Shown here one piece after another: positions 1 to 11,915 of a stretch of 64,000 bases of DNA (the stretch's first letter is position 1; each line of letters begins with the position of its first letter). Source of the stretch: Jannaschia sp. Os4 (GTDB lineage Bacteria; Pseudomonadota; Alphaproteobacteria; Rhodobacterales; Rhodobacteraceae); contig NZ_JAFCAR010000001.1 of assembly GCF_016820245.1 (NCBI RefSeq), positions 496,001-560,000 on the forward strand, given 5' to 3'. Below the pieces are notes generated by a model. It was not told where the DNA came from. It did not search any database and worked only from the letters and a program-made list of their open reading frames with translations. A program made the translations under genes and the position numbers.

Positions 1-895
1 AGAGCGTGGCCATGAACGTCTCGTGCCGGGCGGAGTAGTCGACCATGCCCAGCATGTGCAGCCGGGGCCGCGCGCCCGCGTCGAACCCGTCGAAGTCCGG
101 GTCGGCCAAGGCCGACAGGATCTCGCGCGCGCGGTCGGCGCGGAAGTTGAGGCAGAACAGCCCGTCGCCGTCGGCCATCCCGCCGTAGCCGTCGATCACG
201 GTGGGCTGCAGGAACTCGTCGTCCTCGTCGCGGGCGCGGGCCTGCGCGACGGCGTCCGCGGCGTCCACGGCCGCCTCCCCGGTGCCGGAGACCATGGCGT
301 CGAAGCCGCGCCGCACCCGGTCCCAGCGGGTGTCCCGGTCCATGGTGAAGTAGCGCCCCGCGACGGTGCCTATGCGGGCGTTCTCCGGCATTTCCGCCAC
401 CAGCGTCTCGACGAACCCCTCGGCCGAGCGGGGCGCGACGTCGCGCCCGTCGGTGATGGCGTGGATCACCACGGGTACCTCCGCCGCGACGATGCGGGCG
501 GCGGCGATCAGATGGTGGATGTGGCCGTGCACGCCGCCGTCCGAGACGACGCCCATCAGATGCGCCGTGCCGCCCGAGGCCTTCACCCGCCCGATCCAGT
601 CGGAGAGGGTCTCGTTCGACGCCATCCCCCCGCTCTCGACCTCGTGGTCGATCAGGCCGAGGTCCATCCGCACGACCCGGCCCGCGCCGATGTTCATGTG
701 GCCGACCTCCGAGTTGCCCATCTGCCCCTCGGGCAGGCCGACGTCGGGGCCGTAGGTCACCAGCGTCGAATGCGGGCACTCCGCCATCAGCCGGTCGAAG
801 GTGGGCGTGTCCGCCACGTCGGGGGCCGACTGCTCGGGGCGGTCGCTGATGCCCCAGCCGTCGAGGATGCAGAGCACGGTCGGTCTGTGGGTCAT
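1..895 (-). CDS. gpmI: 2,3-bisphosphoglycerate-independent phosphoglycerate mutase (3' part outside window)
   Basis: Interconverts 3- and 2-phosphoglycerate in glycolysis and gluconeogenesis, in the cytosol, using two Mn2+ ions. About 298 of the usual roughly 505 codons are visible and the reading frame runs off the window edge, so the C-terminal part is missing. The start ATG gives MTHRPTVLCILDGWG, with the metal-binding Asp12. The MGNSEVGH motif carries Ser62, the residue that is phosphorylated during catalysis in this family. The frame then passes into the inserted transferase domain (DGGVHGH, ITDGRD). It lies downstream of rsfS and rlmH on the same strand, a common alphaproteobacterial order. 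Identification is secure. Confidence 0.96.
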   Translation of the reverse strand, partial: MTHRPTVLCILDGWGISDRPEQSAPDVADTPTFDRLMAECPHSTLVTYGPDVGLPEGQMGNSEVGHMNIGAGRVVRMDLGLIDHEVESGGMASNETLSDWIGRVKASGGTAHLMGVVSDGGVHGHIHHLIAAARIVAAEVPVVIHAITDGRDVAPRSAEGFVETLVAEMPENARIGTVAGRYFTMDRDTRWDRVRRGFDAMVSGTGEAAVDAADAVAQARARDEDDEFLQPTVIDGYGGMADGDGLFCLNFRADRAREILSALADPDFDGFDAGARPRLHMLGMVDYSARHETFMATL

Positions 896-996
896 GGGGC
901 ACCTCCGGGGGGCGGGGTAACCCGCGGGCGGGCGCGTGTGTAGGGCGGGCGTCGCCGCCCGCGCGGGGCGTGACGGGCGCGCATCGCCGGGAGGCC

Positions 997-1434
997 TCAG
1001 TCCCGGTGGTAGGGCGACCCCGCGAGAATGGACGCCGCGCGGTAGAGCTGCTCGCACAGCATCACCCGCGCCAGCATGTGCGGCCACACCATCGGCCCGA
1101 ACGACAGCAGCAGGTCGGCCCGATCCCGCACCGCCCCGTGCCCGTCCGCGCCGCCGATGGCGAAGGCCACGTCGCGCGCGTCGTCGCGCCATCCGGCGAG
1201 GCGGCGGGCGAGGTCGGGGGAGGAGAGCGTCGCGCCGCGCTCGTCGAGGGCGACAAGCACCGCGCCCGCGGGCAGCGCGCGTGCCATCGCCGCGTCGTCG
1301 CCTGCCTCGTGGACGCGCACCGGCGGCAGGCCGAGGCCCCGCCCCGCCTTGGCGAAGCGGTCGAGGTAGTCGTCGACGAGGACCTTCTCCGGCCCCTTGC
1401 GCAACCGCCCGACGGCGTGGAGGTCGATCTTCAC
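997..1434 (-). CDS. rlmH: 23S rRNA (pseudouridine1915-N3)-methyltransferase RlmH
   Basis: SPOUT-fold enzyme that methylates pseudouridine 1915 in helix 69 of 23S rRNA on the assembled ribosome, using S-adenosylmethionine. At 145 residues it is close to the usual size of about 155. The start MKIDLHAVGRLRKGPE and the C-terminal knot region (LSFGPMVWPHMLARV, then LCEQLYRAASI) are typical. The family usually ends in a His-Arg/Lys-rich tail, and here the protein ends YHRD. It lies between rsfS upstream and gpmI downstream on the same strand, so it is probably cotranscribed with both. Confident. Confidence 0.95.
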   Translation of the reverse strand: MKIDLHAVGRLRKGPEKVLVDDYLDRFAKAGRGLGLPPVRVHEAGDDAAMARALPAGAVLVALDERGATLSSPDLARRLAGWRDDARDVAFAIGGADGHGAVRDRADLLLSFGPMVWPHMLARVMLCEQLYRAASILAGSPYHRD

Positions 1435-1464
1435 GCCGCGCGGGCCGCCGTCACGCGGGCGGGC

Positions 1465-1848
1465 TCAGTTGGCGCGCGGGGTCGGCGCGGGGCCGTCCTG
1501 CCACATCGCCTCGAGCGCGTAGAACTCGCGCACTTCGGGGCGGAACACGTGGACGATCACGTCGCCCGCGTCGACCAGCACCCAGTCGCCTTGGTCCTTG
1601 CCCTCCATCCGGGCCGTGCGGCCCAGCGTAGTCTTGAGCCGGTCGGCCAGCTTCTCGGCGATGGACGCGACCTGCCGCGACGAGCGGCCCGAGGCGACGA
1701 CCATGTGGTCCGCCACGCTCGACTTGCCGCGCAGGTCGATGGTGACGACGTCCTCGGCCTTGTCGGCGTCGAGGGAGTTCAGCACGAGATCGAGCGTCTC
1801 GTCGCCGGTCTGGGACGCGCCGCGCGCGCCCTTGGTGGTTGCGGCCAC
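1465..1848 (-). CDS. rsfS: Ribosomal silencing factor RsfS
   Basis: Binds ribosomal protein uL14 and blocks joining of the 30S and 50S subunits under starvation. The 127 residues cover the whole RsfS/Iojap domain. LDADKAEDVVTIDLRGKSSVADHMVVASGRSSRQV (written here in separate parts in the family as DLRGKSS, ADHMVVASG and SSRQV) is followed by EGKDQGDWVLVDAGDVIVHV and the FRPEVREFYALE region. The start chosen is GTG at 1848 (GTGGCCGCAACC), with a GGAG about 13 bases upstream; the first 15 or so residues are variable in the family. It is the first gene of an rsfS-rlmH-gpmI run. Confidence 0.94.
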   Translation of the reverse strand: MAATTKGARGASQTGDETLDLVLNSLDADKAEDVVTIDLRGKSSVADHMVVASGRSSRQVASIAEKLADRLKTTLGRTARMEGKDQGDWVLVDAGDVIVHVFRPEVREFYALEAMWQDGPAPTPRAN

Positions 1849-2025
1849 CGAGTGGGTCTCCGTGGACAGGGGTCCGGTCCTCCGTGTCGGGCCGCGCGGG
1901 ATGCGGGGCCTCTTGGGTCAGGCTAGCGCCCGGTCCGCGACCCGGCAACGCCTCGCGGGGATATGGTGCCGGTGTGCGGCGCGATCAATCGGCGCGCCGG
2001 GCCGGGGCCCGCGTCCACGGCAGGA

Positions 2026-3384
2026 TCACGCCGAGGGGGGGACGCGCGCGGACCAGCGCATCTCGGCCTCGAACCGCGCGGCGAGGTCGATCAGCGCATG
2101 GTCCCAGCCACGGCGGGCCGTCACCTGCAGCCCGTTCGGACGGCCCTCCACCGAGCCGGTCGGCAGGGCGAGCGACGGCAGCCCCGCGAGCGAGGCGGGG
2201 ATCACCGGCTCCATCCAGCGGTGGTAGGTGTCCATCTCCCGGCCCGCGACTGCGCGCGGCCAGTCCCATCCGACGGGGAAGGGCATCAGCGCGGCGGCGG
2301 GGGTGACGAGGGCGTCGGCCTCCATCGCGTGCAGCGCGCGGAACAGCGCGGTCCGCGTGACGGAGGCGGCATGCACCTCCGCCGCCGTCAGGCGGAGGCC
2401 GCGCTCCACCTCCCACACGAGGGCGGGCTTCGAGGCGGCGGCGAAGTCGTCCGTCCACAGCGGGCGCAGCTTCTCCGCGATGGCCCACGACCGCAGGGTG
2501 ATCCACGCGGACCACGCCTCCTCGGCCGGAAGGGGGGGCGCGAAGCGCACGACGTTGTGGCCCTGCGCCGCGAGGGCCGAGAGCCCCGCCTCGCAGAGCG
2601 CGACCACCTCCGGCTCGACGGCCCAGCCGTCCCAGTCCGGCGTCCACGCGAGGGTCCAGCGCTCCGGCGCGGGCGCACGGGGGCGGGCCGCCCAAGGCGA
2701 GGCGGGCGCGTCGGCGGCGAGGACGTCCAGCAGCAGGCGGAGATCCTCCGGCGTCCGCGCCATCGGCCCGTCCGTCGAGAGCGGGTGGAGGAAGGCGTCG
2801 GGGCCGGGCGTCCCCGGCACGAGGCCATGTGACGGGCGCAGGCCGTAGACCCCGTTCCAGACCGCCGGGTTGCGCAGCGACCCCATCATGTCGCTGCCGT
2901 CGGCCAGCGCCACCAGCCGCGCGGCCAGCGCGGCCCCCGCCCCGCCGGAGGAGCCACCGGCGCTGCGCCCGCGGTCCCACGGGTTCAGCGTCGGGCCGTG
3001 CACTGGGTTCGTGGTGTGGCTGCCCAGCCCGTATTCCGGCGTGTTGGTCTTGCCGATCACGATGGCCCCCGCCGCCCGCAGGCGCGCGACGAGCGGGGCG
3101 TCCGCCTCCGGCACGTGGTCGGCGAACCGGGGATGGCCGTAGGTGGTCCGAAGGCCCGCCGTGTCCGCGAGGTCCTTGACCGCCATCGGCAGCCCGGCCA
3201 GCGGCCCCGGGCGCGGGACCGCCGCCTCCGCCATCAGCGCGTCGCGGTCGCGCAGCGAGACCACCGCGTTGATCCGGGACGCCTCGATCCGGTCGAGCGT
3301 CGCCGCCATCAGGTCCGGCGCGGCGACCGCGCCGTCGCGGAGCGCGGCGATCTGGTCGGCGGCGGGGCGGTCGAGGAGGTCCAT
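2026..3384 (-). CDS. Amidase-signature family hydrolase
   Basis: Amidase with the Ser-cisSer-Lys triad, 452 residues. The catalytic lysine lies in MAVKDLADTAG (about residue 70). The glycine/serine-rich segment RSAGGSSGGAGAAL and ALADGSDMMGSLRNPA (about residues 140-175) supply the cis-Ser and the nucleophilic serine. The DMMGSLRNPA variant of the motif occurs in a subgroup usually annotated as generic amidases, not in the GatA subunit. There is no gatB or gatC nearby, which argues against tRNA amidation. No signal peptide is visible, so it is cytosolic. The substrate cannot be named from the sequence. It stands alone between rsfS and a mechanosensitive channel gene. Confidence 0.85.
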   Translation of the reverse strand: MDLLDRPAADQIAALRDGAVAAPDLMAATLDRIEASRINAVVSLRDRDALMAEAAVPRPGPLAGLPMAVKDLADTAGLRTTYGHPRFADHVPEADAPLVARLRAAGAIVIGKTNTPEYGLGSHTTNPVHGPTLNPWDRGRSAGGSSGGAGAALAARLVALADGSDMMGSLRNPAVWNGVYGLRPSHGLVPGTPGPDAFLHPLSTDGPMARTPEDLRLLLDVLAADAPASPWAARPRAPAPERWTLAWTPDWDGWAVEPEVVALCEAGLSALAAQGHNVVRFAPPLPAEEAWSAWITLRSWAIAEKLRPLWTDDFAAASKPALVWEVERGLRLTAAEVHAASVTRTALFRALHAMEADALVTPAAALMPFPVGWDWPRAVAGREMDTYHRWMEPVIPASLAGLPSLALPTGSVEGRPNGLQVTARRGWDHALIDLAARFEAEMRWSARVPPSA

Positions 3385-3467
3385 CCCCGACCGCTAGGGA
3401 GTCACCCTCCATCCGCGCAAGGGTGCCGTTGCGGGAATGCGACGGCCCGGCGGATCGCGGGCGCGCG

Positions 3468-4862
3468 CTACTCGGCCGCCTGCGCCATCTCGTCCCGGCG
3501 CGTCACGAGCCGCGAGCCGTCGAGCACCTTCACCTCCCGCTGCGGGAACGGGATGGAGATGCCGTGCTCGTGGAACGCGTCCCAGAGCGCGAGGTAGACG
3601 TTGCCGCGGATGTTGGTGAGGCCCTGCGTCGGGTCCGCGATCCAGAAGCGCAGGATGTAGTCCACGCTGGAATCGCCGAAGCCCACGATGTGGCAGACGG
3701 GCGGGCGGATATCGATGACGCGGCCCACCGAGCCCGCCGCCTCGACGGCGATGCGCCGCACGAGGTGGGGGTCGTCGCCGTAGGCCGTGCCGAAGAAGAT
3801 GTCCAAGCGGACGTAGTCGTTCGAGTGCGACCAGTTCACCACCTGCCCGGTGATGAGGTCCTCGTTCGGGATCAGGTACTCCTTGCCGTCCCGCGTCGTC
3901 AGCGAGACGTAGCGCGAGGTCAGCGCCGTGACCCAGCCGAACGTCTCGCCCAGCGAGATCACGTCGCCCGGCTTGATCGACTTGTCGAGCAGGATGATCA
4001 CGCCCGAGACGAGGTTCGAGATCACCTTCTGCAGGCCGAAGCCCAAGCCCACGCCGATCGCGCCCGACAGCACCGCGAGGCCCGTCAGGTCCACGCCCAC
4101 CGCCTTCAGCCCGATGAAGAACGCCCCCGCGTAGAGGACGATCTGGATCATCTTGACCGTCAGCACCTGCATCGACGGGCTGAGGTTCTCGGACTTGGTG
4201 ATCCGCGCGCTCGTCGTCGTCGTCAGGAACCGGGCGGCGGCGAAGAGGACGCCGACGATCACCAGCGCCTTGAGCACCGTCAGCGCCGAGAGGCGCAGGT
4301 CGCCCACCTCCAGCGCGAGGCCCTCCAGCGTGCGCTCGGTCGAGTCCCACAGCCCGAGGTAGAACAGCGTCACCCACGCCCACAGGCCCCAGCGCACCAC
4401 CTTCTGGAGGATCGGGTTGCGGACCAGCTTGGTGGCGAAGGAGACCGCGACCCACGCCGTGCCGATCGTCGCCGCCAGCCCGACGAAGTAGGAGCGCGAG
4501 GGCCACGTCACCTCCTGCATCGTGAGGTAGACCGCCCACGCCATCACCGCGAAGGCGATCAGCGGCAGGCGGTTGCGGATCGTCACCAGCCAGCGCAGCT
4601 GCCACTTGGGGCGGTGCGTGAGGCCGCGCATCCATTCGGTCATGCGCCCGGCGACGACGCGCCCCACGAGCCACGCCAAGGCGATCAGGCCCAGCACGAT
4701 CAGCACCTGCCACAGCTTCCAGCCGGGCCGCGCGAGGTCGCCGACGAACGCCTCCAGCCGCGCCCAGAGCGCCCACAGCTCGACCATCAGGTCGGGCGGC
4801 GGCGGGGCGGGGGGCGCTTCGGGCGCACCCATCCCGGGCGGGTCGGGCATGGTCGGGTCCAT
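3468..4862 (-). CDS. MscS-family mechanosensitive ion channel
   Basis: Membrane channel of the MscS superfamily, 464 residues. After a proline-rich N-terminus (APEAPPAPPPPDL) there are several hydrophobic segments from about residue 50 to 260. The pore-lining helix and beta domain follow: SGAIGVGLGFGLQKVISN, then SGVIILLDKSIKPGDVIS and the conserved IPNEDLI. The extra N-terminal membrane helices make it longer than E. coli MscS (286 residues) and like the larger YnaI/MSL-type relatives. It probably relieves turgor on osmotic downshock. It sits between an amidase and an unknown exported protein, with no obvious operon logic. Confidence 0.9.
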   Translation of the reverse strand: MDPTMPDPPGMGAPEAPPAPPPPDLMVELWALWARLEAFVGDLARPGWKLWQVLIVLGLIALAWLVGRVVAGRMTEWMRGLTHRPKWQLRWLVTIRNRLPLIAFAVMAWAVYLTMQEVTWPSRSYFVGLAATIGTAWVAVSFATKLVRNPILQKVVRWGLWAWVTLFYLGLWDSTERTLEGLALEVGDLRLSALTVLKALVIVGVLFAAARFLTTTTSARITKSENLSPSMQVLTVKMIQIVLYAGAFFIGLKAVGVDLTGLAVLSGAIGVGLGFGLQKVISNLVSGVIILLDKSIKPGDVISLGETFGWVTALTSRYVSLTTRDGKEYLIPNEDLITGQVVNWSHSNDYVRLDIFFGTAYGDDPHLVRRIAVEAAGSVGRVIDIRPPVCHIVGFGDSSVDYILRFWIADPTQGLTNIRGNVYLALWDAFHEHGISIPFPQREVKVLDGSRLVTRRDEMAQAAE

Positions 4863-4911
4863 CGCGCGAGTATGCGCCCCCGGAGGCAGGCCGGCAACGG
4901 CGCGCGGCGCC

Positions 4912-6114
4912 TCACCCGTCCGGCGGCAGGAGGCGGCGCTCCGGCACCGAGTAGAGGGCGGTCTCCCCGCCCCGCCACATCCGGACGACGCCCGGGCGTC
5001 CGGGGACGTCGCCGAGGTCGTAGTAGTCCGGCCCGACCAGCAGCGTGCCGTCGGGGTGCAGCAGCCCGCGGTCGTTCGGCGAGGTGCGCCCCGGCCCGGC
5101 CCGGCGCTCCACGACGATCGCGCCCGCGGCGGGCAGCCACCCGGCGGACAGCCACCCCTCCCCGGACACGAACGTCCCGTCCGGGCGCAGCACGAAGAGG
5201 CCCGGCCTGTCGTCGCGCAGCACGGAGAAGAGCGCGTCGCCCAGCGGCTCGACGCTCCGGAAGGCCCGCAGGCGCGCGAGCACCGCGTCGGGCAGGCTGG
5301 ACGTGTCGGGCAGGGCCGCCCCCCGCAGGTGCCGCGCGTGCAGGGCGAGGGCCAGCGGATCGCGGGACGTCGTCGCGCAGAGCAGGTCGAGGCGGCCCGC
5401 CCGCCGCAGGTCGAGCATCAGGTGCCCCTCCGCCGTCCGCCCGAAGGCGCGGCGGGGGCCGGACGCGACCCACGCCACGGGGCCCGCCTCCGGCCCGCCG
5501 GGCCCTCGGGCGGACCACCGCGCGGGCAGGGGGTCGTCCGCCGCCCGGACGAGGACGCAGGCCCCGTCGACCGGCGCGAGGAGGTCCGCCCCCTCGGTCC
5601 CCACGCCGATCCACGCGCCGTCCCGCCCCATCAGCCGCGCGGGCGCGGCGGCCGCGCGCATCGCGGCCGCGACGGCCCGGAGGTCCGGCCCGACCGCCGC
5701 CCCCGGCCCGGCCGGGCCGGAAAGGGCCGCCGACAGGTCGGCGTCCGGGGCGAGGCCCGGCTCGTCGGCGCGCGGCGCCCGGTCCAGCGAGGCGGCGAGC
5801 GCCGCCGCGGCCCGCGCGGTCGCGGCGTCGTCCGCCCCCGCCCGCACGCGCGCGCCCGCCGCCGCCCCGGGCCGCACGAGCAGCGGCCCGTGGGCGGCGG
5901 CGACGTGCACCAGCCGCAGCCGTCCATCCGCATCCACGCCCCGCTGCACGGTCCCGAGCGGCACCGTCACCGGCCCGTGCCCCGCGAGGAACAGCGTCTT
6001 GAGCGGCCCCTCGAATCGCGCCTCCGCCACGGAACCGGTCCCCCCGCGCCACGGCAGCCCGCCCAAGACCGCGAGCGCCAGCGCGGCGAGGATGACGACG
6101 ATCGTGGCGCGCAT
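4912..6114 (-). CDS. Exported or membrane-anchored protein of unknown function
   Basis: Not recognised. The 400 residues begin with an uncleaved-looking hydrophobic segment (VVILAALALAVLGGLPW, residues 5-21), so the protein is probably exported or anchored by its N-terminus. The middle (about residues 75-140) is alanine- and proline-rich. The C-terminal third holds short DG-containing repeats such as LRPDGTFVSGEGWL and LHPDGTLLVGPDYY, resembling beta-propeller blades. No catalytic motif is evident. The start ATG is preceded by GGAAGGGGGAGC, a strong Shine-Dalgarno. It is divergent from leuC across a short gap. High coding-frame GC bias supports a real gene. Confidence 0.6.
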   Translation of the reverse strand: MRATIVVILAALALAVLGGLPWRGGTGSVAEARFEGPLKTLFLAGHGPVTVPLGTVQRGVDADGRLRLVHVAAAHGPLLVRPGAAAGARVRAGADDAATARAAAALAASLDRAPRADEPGLAPDADLSAALSGPAGPGAAVGPDLRAVAAAMRAAAAPARLMGRDGAWIGVGTEGADLLAPVDGACVLVRAADDPLPARWSARGPGGPEAGPVAWVASGPRRAFGRTAEGHLMLDLRRAGRLDLLCATTSRDPLALALHARHLRGAALPDTSSLPDAVLARLRAFRSVEPLGDALFSVLRDDRPGLFVLRPDGTFVSGEGWLSAGWLPAAGAIVVERRAGPGRTSPNDRGLLHPDGTLLVGPDYYDLGDVPGRPGVVRMWRGGETALYSVPERRLLPPDG

Positions 6115-6183
6115 GCTCCCCCTTCCGCCGACCGCGCGGCCGTTTCTTGTGGCGGGTCGTGCCAGCCGCTAGGACATGACGCG

Positions 6184-6270
6184 ATGCGACGGGTCCACAA
6201 CCTCTGCGACCACGATTTCCTGCCTTGGCGGTTCTTCGGGCGCGCCTACGGGGTGGTCGCCCGCGCCTGA
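6184..6270 (+). CDS. Possible small ORF upstream of leuC
   Basis: A 28-codon frame ahead of leuC reads MRRVHNLCDHDFLPWRFFGRAYGVVARA, in sections MRRVHNLCDHD, FLPWRFFGRAY and GVVARA. Its stop is 57 bases before the leuC start. It has only two leucine codons, so a classical leucine attenuator peptide is unlikely. The aromatic/arginine-rich tail reads like protein and not random GC-rich translation. No good ribosome-binding site precedes the ATG (nor the in-frame upstream codons), so whether it is translated is uncertain. GGGCGC and GCGCCC stretches near its end could form an RNA stem before leuC. Confidence 0.25.
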   Translation: MRRVHNLCDHDFLPWRFFGRAYGVVARA

Positions 6271-6327
6271 GGGCGCCCTTCCCGCCTTCACCGACAAAAC
6301 GACCGCGTTCTCCAAGGAGTCCGACCG

Positions 6328-7734
6328 ATGGCCGGCACGACGCTCTACGACAAGATCTGGGATGCCCACGTGGCCCACGAGGCCGAGGACGGCACCTGCC
6401 TGCTCTACATCGACCGCCACCTCGTCCACGAGGTGACCTCCCCGCAGGCCTTCGAGGGCCTGCGCATGGCGGGCCGCACGGTCCGCGCCCCCGACAAGAC
6501 CATCGCGGTGCCCGACCACAACGTGCCCACCACGGCGGGGCGCGAGGATCCGGCGAACATGACCGAGGACAGCGCGATCCAGGTCGCGGCCCTCGACAAG
6601 AACGCCCGCGAGTTCGGCATCCACTACTACCCCGTCACCGACGTCCGCCAAGGCATCGTCCACATCGTCGGCCCCGAGCAGGGCTGGACCCTGCCCGGCA
6701 TGACGGTCGTCTGCGGCGACAGCCACACGGCCACCCACGGCGCCTTCGGCGCGCTGGCCCACGGCATCGGCACCTCCGAGGTGGAGCACGTGCTCGCCAC
6801 CCAGACGCTGATCCAGAAGAAGTCCAAGAACATGAAGGTGGAGGTGACGGGCCAGCTCCAGCCCGGCGTCACCGCCAAGGACGTCACGCTGGCCATCATC
6901 GGCGCCACCGGCACGGCGGGCGGCACCGGCTACGTCATCGAGTATTGCGGCGAGGCCATCGAGTCGCTCTCGATGGAGGGCCGCATGACCGTCTGCAACA
7001 TGGCCATCGAGGGCGGCGCGCGGGCGGGGATCATCGCCCCCGACCAGACGACCTTCGACTACGTGAAGGGCCGCCCCCACGCGCCGAAGGGCGAGCAGTG
7101 GGACGCCGCCGTCGCGTGGTGGTCCACGCTCAAGTCCGACGACGACGCCCACTGGGACAAGGTCGTCACCCTCAAGGGCGAGGAGATCGAGCCCGTCGTC
7201 ACGTGGGGCACCTCGCCCGAGGACGTGCTGCCGATCTCGGCCACTGTCCCCGCGCCGTCGGACTTCCAAGGCGGCAAGGTCGACGCGGCCAAGCGCTCGC
7301 TCGACTACATGGGCCTGACGCCGGGCACCCCGCTCAAGGAGATCGCCATCGACACGGTGTTCATCGGCTCGTGCACCAACGGGCGGATCGAGGACCTGCG
7401 CGCCGCCGCCGCCGTGCTCAAGGGCAAGAGGATCAAGGACGGGATGCGCGCGATGGTCGTGCCCGGCTCGGGCCTCGTGCGCGCGCAGGCCGAGGAGGAG
7501 GGCCTCGCGGATGTGTTCAAGGAGGCGGGCTTCGAATGGCGCCTCGCGGGCTGCTCCATGTGCCTCGCGATGAACCCCGACCAGCTCCAGCCGGGCGAGC
7601 GCTGCGCCTCCACGTCCAACCGCAACTTCGAGGGACGGCAGGGGCGCGGCGGGCGCACCCACCTCGTCAGCCCCGCGATGGCGGCGGCGGCGGCCGTGAC
7701 CGGCCACCTGACGGACGTGCGCGAGCTGATCTGA
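6328..7734 (+). CDS. leuC: 3-isopropylmalate dehydratase large subunit
   Basis: Isomerises 2-isopropylmalate to 3-isopropylmalate in leucine synthesis, as a heterodimer with LeuD. The 468 residues match the family length. The [4Fe-4S] ligands are visible in [14 protein letters not shown] (about residue 345) and [12 protein letters not shown] (about residue 410). Aconitase-family landmarks such as [13 protein letters not shown] and [11 protein letters not shown] are present. AAGGAG lies 11 bases before the ATG. The partner gene leuD is not in this window downstream; the next gene is on the opposite strand. LeuC therefore needs a LeuD encoded elsewhere. Confidence 0.97.
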   Translation: MAGTTLYDKIWDAHVAHEAEDGTCLLYIDRHLVHEVTSPQAFEGLRMAGRTVRAPDKTIAVPDHNVPTTAGREDPANMTEDSAIQVAALDKNAREFGIHYYPVTDVRQGIVHIVGPEQGWTLPGMTVVCGDSHTATHGAFGALAHGIGTSEVEHVLATQTLIQKKSKNMKVEVTGQLQPGVTAKDVTLAIIGATGTAGGTGYVIEYCGEAIESLSMEGRMTVCNMAIEGGARAGIIAPDQTTFDYVKGRPHAPKGEQWDAAVAWWSTLKSDDDAHWDKVVTLKGEEIEPVVTWGTSPEDVLPISATVPAPSDFQGGKVDAAKRSLDYMGLTPGTPLKEIAIDTVFIGSCTNGRIEDLRAAAAVLKGKRIKDGMRAMVVPGSGLVRAQAEEEGLADVFKEAGFEWRLAGCSMCLAMNPDQLQPGERCASTSNRNFEGRQGRGGRTHLVSPAMAAAAAVTGHLTDVRELI

Positions 7735-7741
7735 TCGGTCC

Positions 7742-7765
7742 GGGCGCGCGCCTGCGGGCGCGCCC
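7742..7765 (+). terminator. Hairpin after leuC
   Basis: An 8-bp perfect stem (GGGCGCGC at 7742-7749 with GCGCGCCC at 7758-7765) follows the leuC stop codon by 7 bases, with no T-run. It lies just before the end of a convergent gene. It is a plausible GC-rich transcription end or RNA-stability hairpin, not a textbook intrinsic terminator. Confidence 0.4.
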
Positions 7766-7768
7766 CGC

Positions 7769-8878
7769 CTACCCCTCCGCCCGCAGGCGGACGACGTCGT
7801 CGATGACCAGCATGTCGCCGATGGCCCCGCAGTCGGGCAGCGGGATCTCCATCGCGTCGCGCCGCATCGCGCCGTCCGCGCCCGGGGACAGCAGCAGTCC
7901 CGCGAGCACCTCGCCGCAATTGCCGGCCGTGATCGGCACCTCCAGCCCCAGCGCCGCCGCGCCCCGCGCGGGCAGCGTGTAGACCTGCGCCATGCGCGCC
8001 TCGGGCAGCGCCGGGTCGCCCAGCGCGACCATGTAGCCGCCCGTCCCCGACAGCGCGTGCGCCACCGTGCGCGGCATGTGCAGGCCGACATGCCCGTCCG
8101 ACCCGGGACCGGCGCCGCCCTCATAGGCGTGCAGCTCGGGCGCAAGGTCCCGCTCCCACGCGAGGACCACGCGGCGGTAGGCGTGGTGATCGGACAGCGC
8201 GGCAGCGACCTCCACCGGCGGGTGGCCGATCACCGTGGCGGTCACGCGGGACTCGGGCGCCAGCGCGGGCCAGTCGACGGCGGCGCGCCCGTCCCCGTCG
8301 AGGCGCAGCGCGACCTCCACCCCGTCCTGCGCGAGGGTCAGGCGCGCGCCGGGATCGCACGGCGCCGACACGGAGATCGACAGGGTCGCGGCCCCGAGGA
8401 TGCCGTGCTCCACCTCCGGCGCGCAGCCGTCCGCGGCCGTGGGCACGATGCCCCGCAGCACGAGGCGCGCGCCGCCCGCCTCCTCGCGCGGGGCGCGCAG
8501 CTCCGCCGCCTCGGAGGCCGCGATGGCGGGGTCGATCGCCGCGGCGGGCATCGGGACGATGCCGCCGGACCGGGCGGGCGCGGAGGTGGGCCGCGTCTCC
8601 GCGGGCTCGACGCCCGCCTCGCGCAGAACGCCGGCGGCCCGCCCGTCGGTGACGACGGACTCGGCGAAGCCGTCCACGGGCGGGGGCGCGTCGGACGCCT
8701 CGACGGTCCGGTCCACGGCGGGGATCGCCCACGCCGCGTCGGAGGGGGCCACGGTCGGCGCGGTGTCGGAGTAGGCGGACAAGGCCAAGGCGCCCCCGGC
8801 CACGGCCAGCAGCCCGAGGCTGATGCGGGTCACGCGCCGCCGGGTCGCGGCGCGGCGCAGTTCCAGGGTCTTGTGCAT
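7769..8878 (-). CDS. Membrane-anchored periplasmic protein of unknown function
   Basis: Not recognised. I chose the ATG at 8878 (MHKTLELRRAATRRRV) because GAGGGA lies about 10 bases upstream; an in-frame ATG lies further 5' at 8929. The 369-residue product has a basic N-terminus and one hydrophobic segment (ISLGLLAVAGGALALSAY), then a proline/alanine-rich linker to about residue 125. The C-terminal half has four cysteines (in DGCAPE, APCDPG, AGNCGE and PDCGAI), which could form two disulfides. That topology fits a single-span protein with its bulk in the periplasm. It is downstream of secA on the same strand, with a gap of nearly 150 bases. Confidence 0.6.
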   Translation of the reverse strand: MHKTLELRRAATRRRVTRISLGLLAVAGGALALSAYSDTAPTVAPSDAAWAIPAVDRTVEASDAPPPVDGFAESVVTDGRAAGVLREAGVEPAETRPTSAPARSGGIVPMPAAAIDPAIAASEAAELRAPREEAGGARLVLRGIVPTAADGCAPEVEHGILGAATLSISVSAPCDPGARLTLAQDGVEVALRLDGDGRAAVDWPALAPESRVTATVIGHPPVEVAAALSDHHAYRRVVLAWERDLAPELHAYEGGAGPGSDGHVGLHMPRTVAHALSGTGGYMVALGDPALPEARMAQVYTLPARGAAALGLEVPITAGNCGEVLAGLLLSPGADGAMRRDAMEIPLPDCGAIGDMLVIDDVVRLRAEG

Positions 8879-9025
8879 CGGTCCCATTCCCTCGTCACGG
8901 AACGGGCACTCGCCTCGAAATATGGCCATTCTTTGAAGCGGCGTGATCGATTCGAGCGGTTTACCCTCGGGAAACCGAACGATCGGGGGACGGACCGCCC
9001 ATCCGCCCCCCGGTCGGGGACGGCC

Positions 9026-11734
<2,709 letters not shown>

Positions 11735-11915
11735 CTGTCTCTCCGGCGGCGGCCCTTGCCGGGTCGCGGGGTGCCCCATATCAGGGGCACGGACATCCGG
11801 GCGGGCGCATGAAATCCTTGCGTCCGGCCCGACCTATGACCGGCCCCCGAGGGTGTCAACGAACCCCCCGGAGGGCCGCCTCCACATGGCGCCGATGCGT
11901 GCCGGAAAGGACTCC

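Noticed and set aside
6184-6270. The leuC upstream ORF as a leucine attenuator leader
   Set aside because: Only two Leu codons and no run of them; no clear terminator/antiterminator pair.
7735-9025. leuD next to leuC
   Set aside because: The downstream gene is on the minus strand, has a membrane anchor and disulfide-type cysteines, and does not resemble LeuD.
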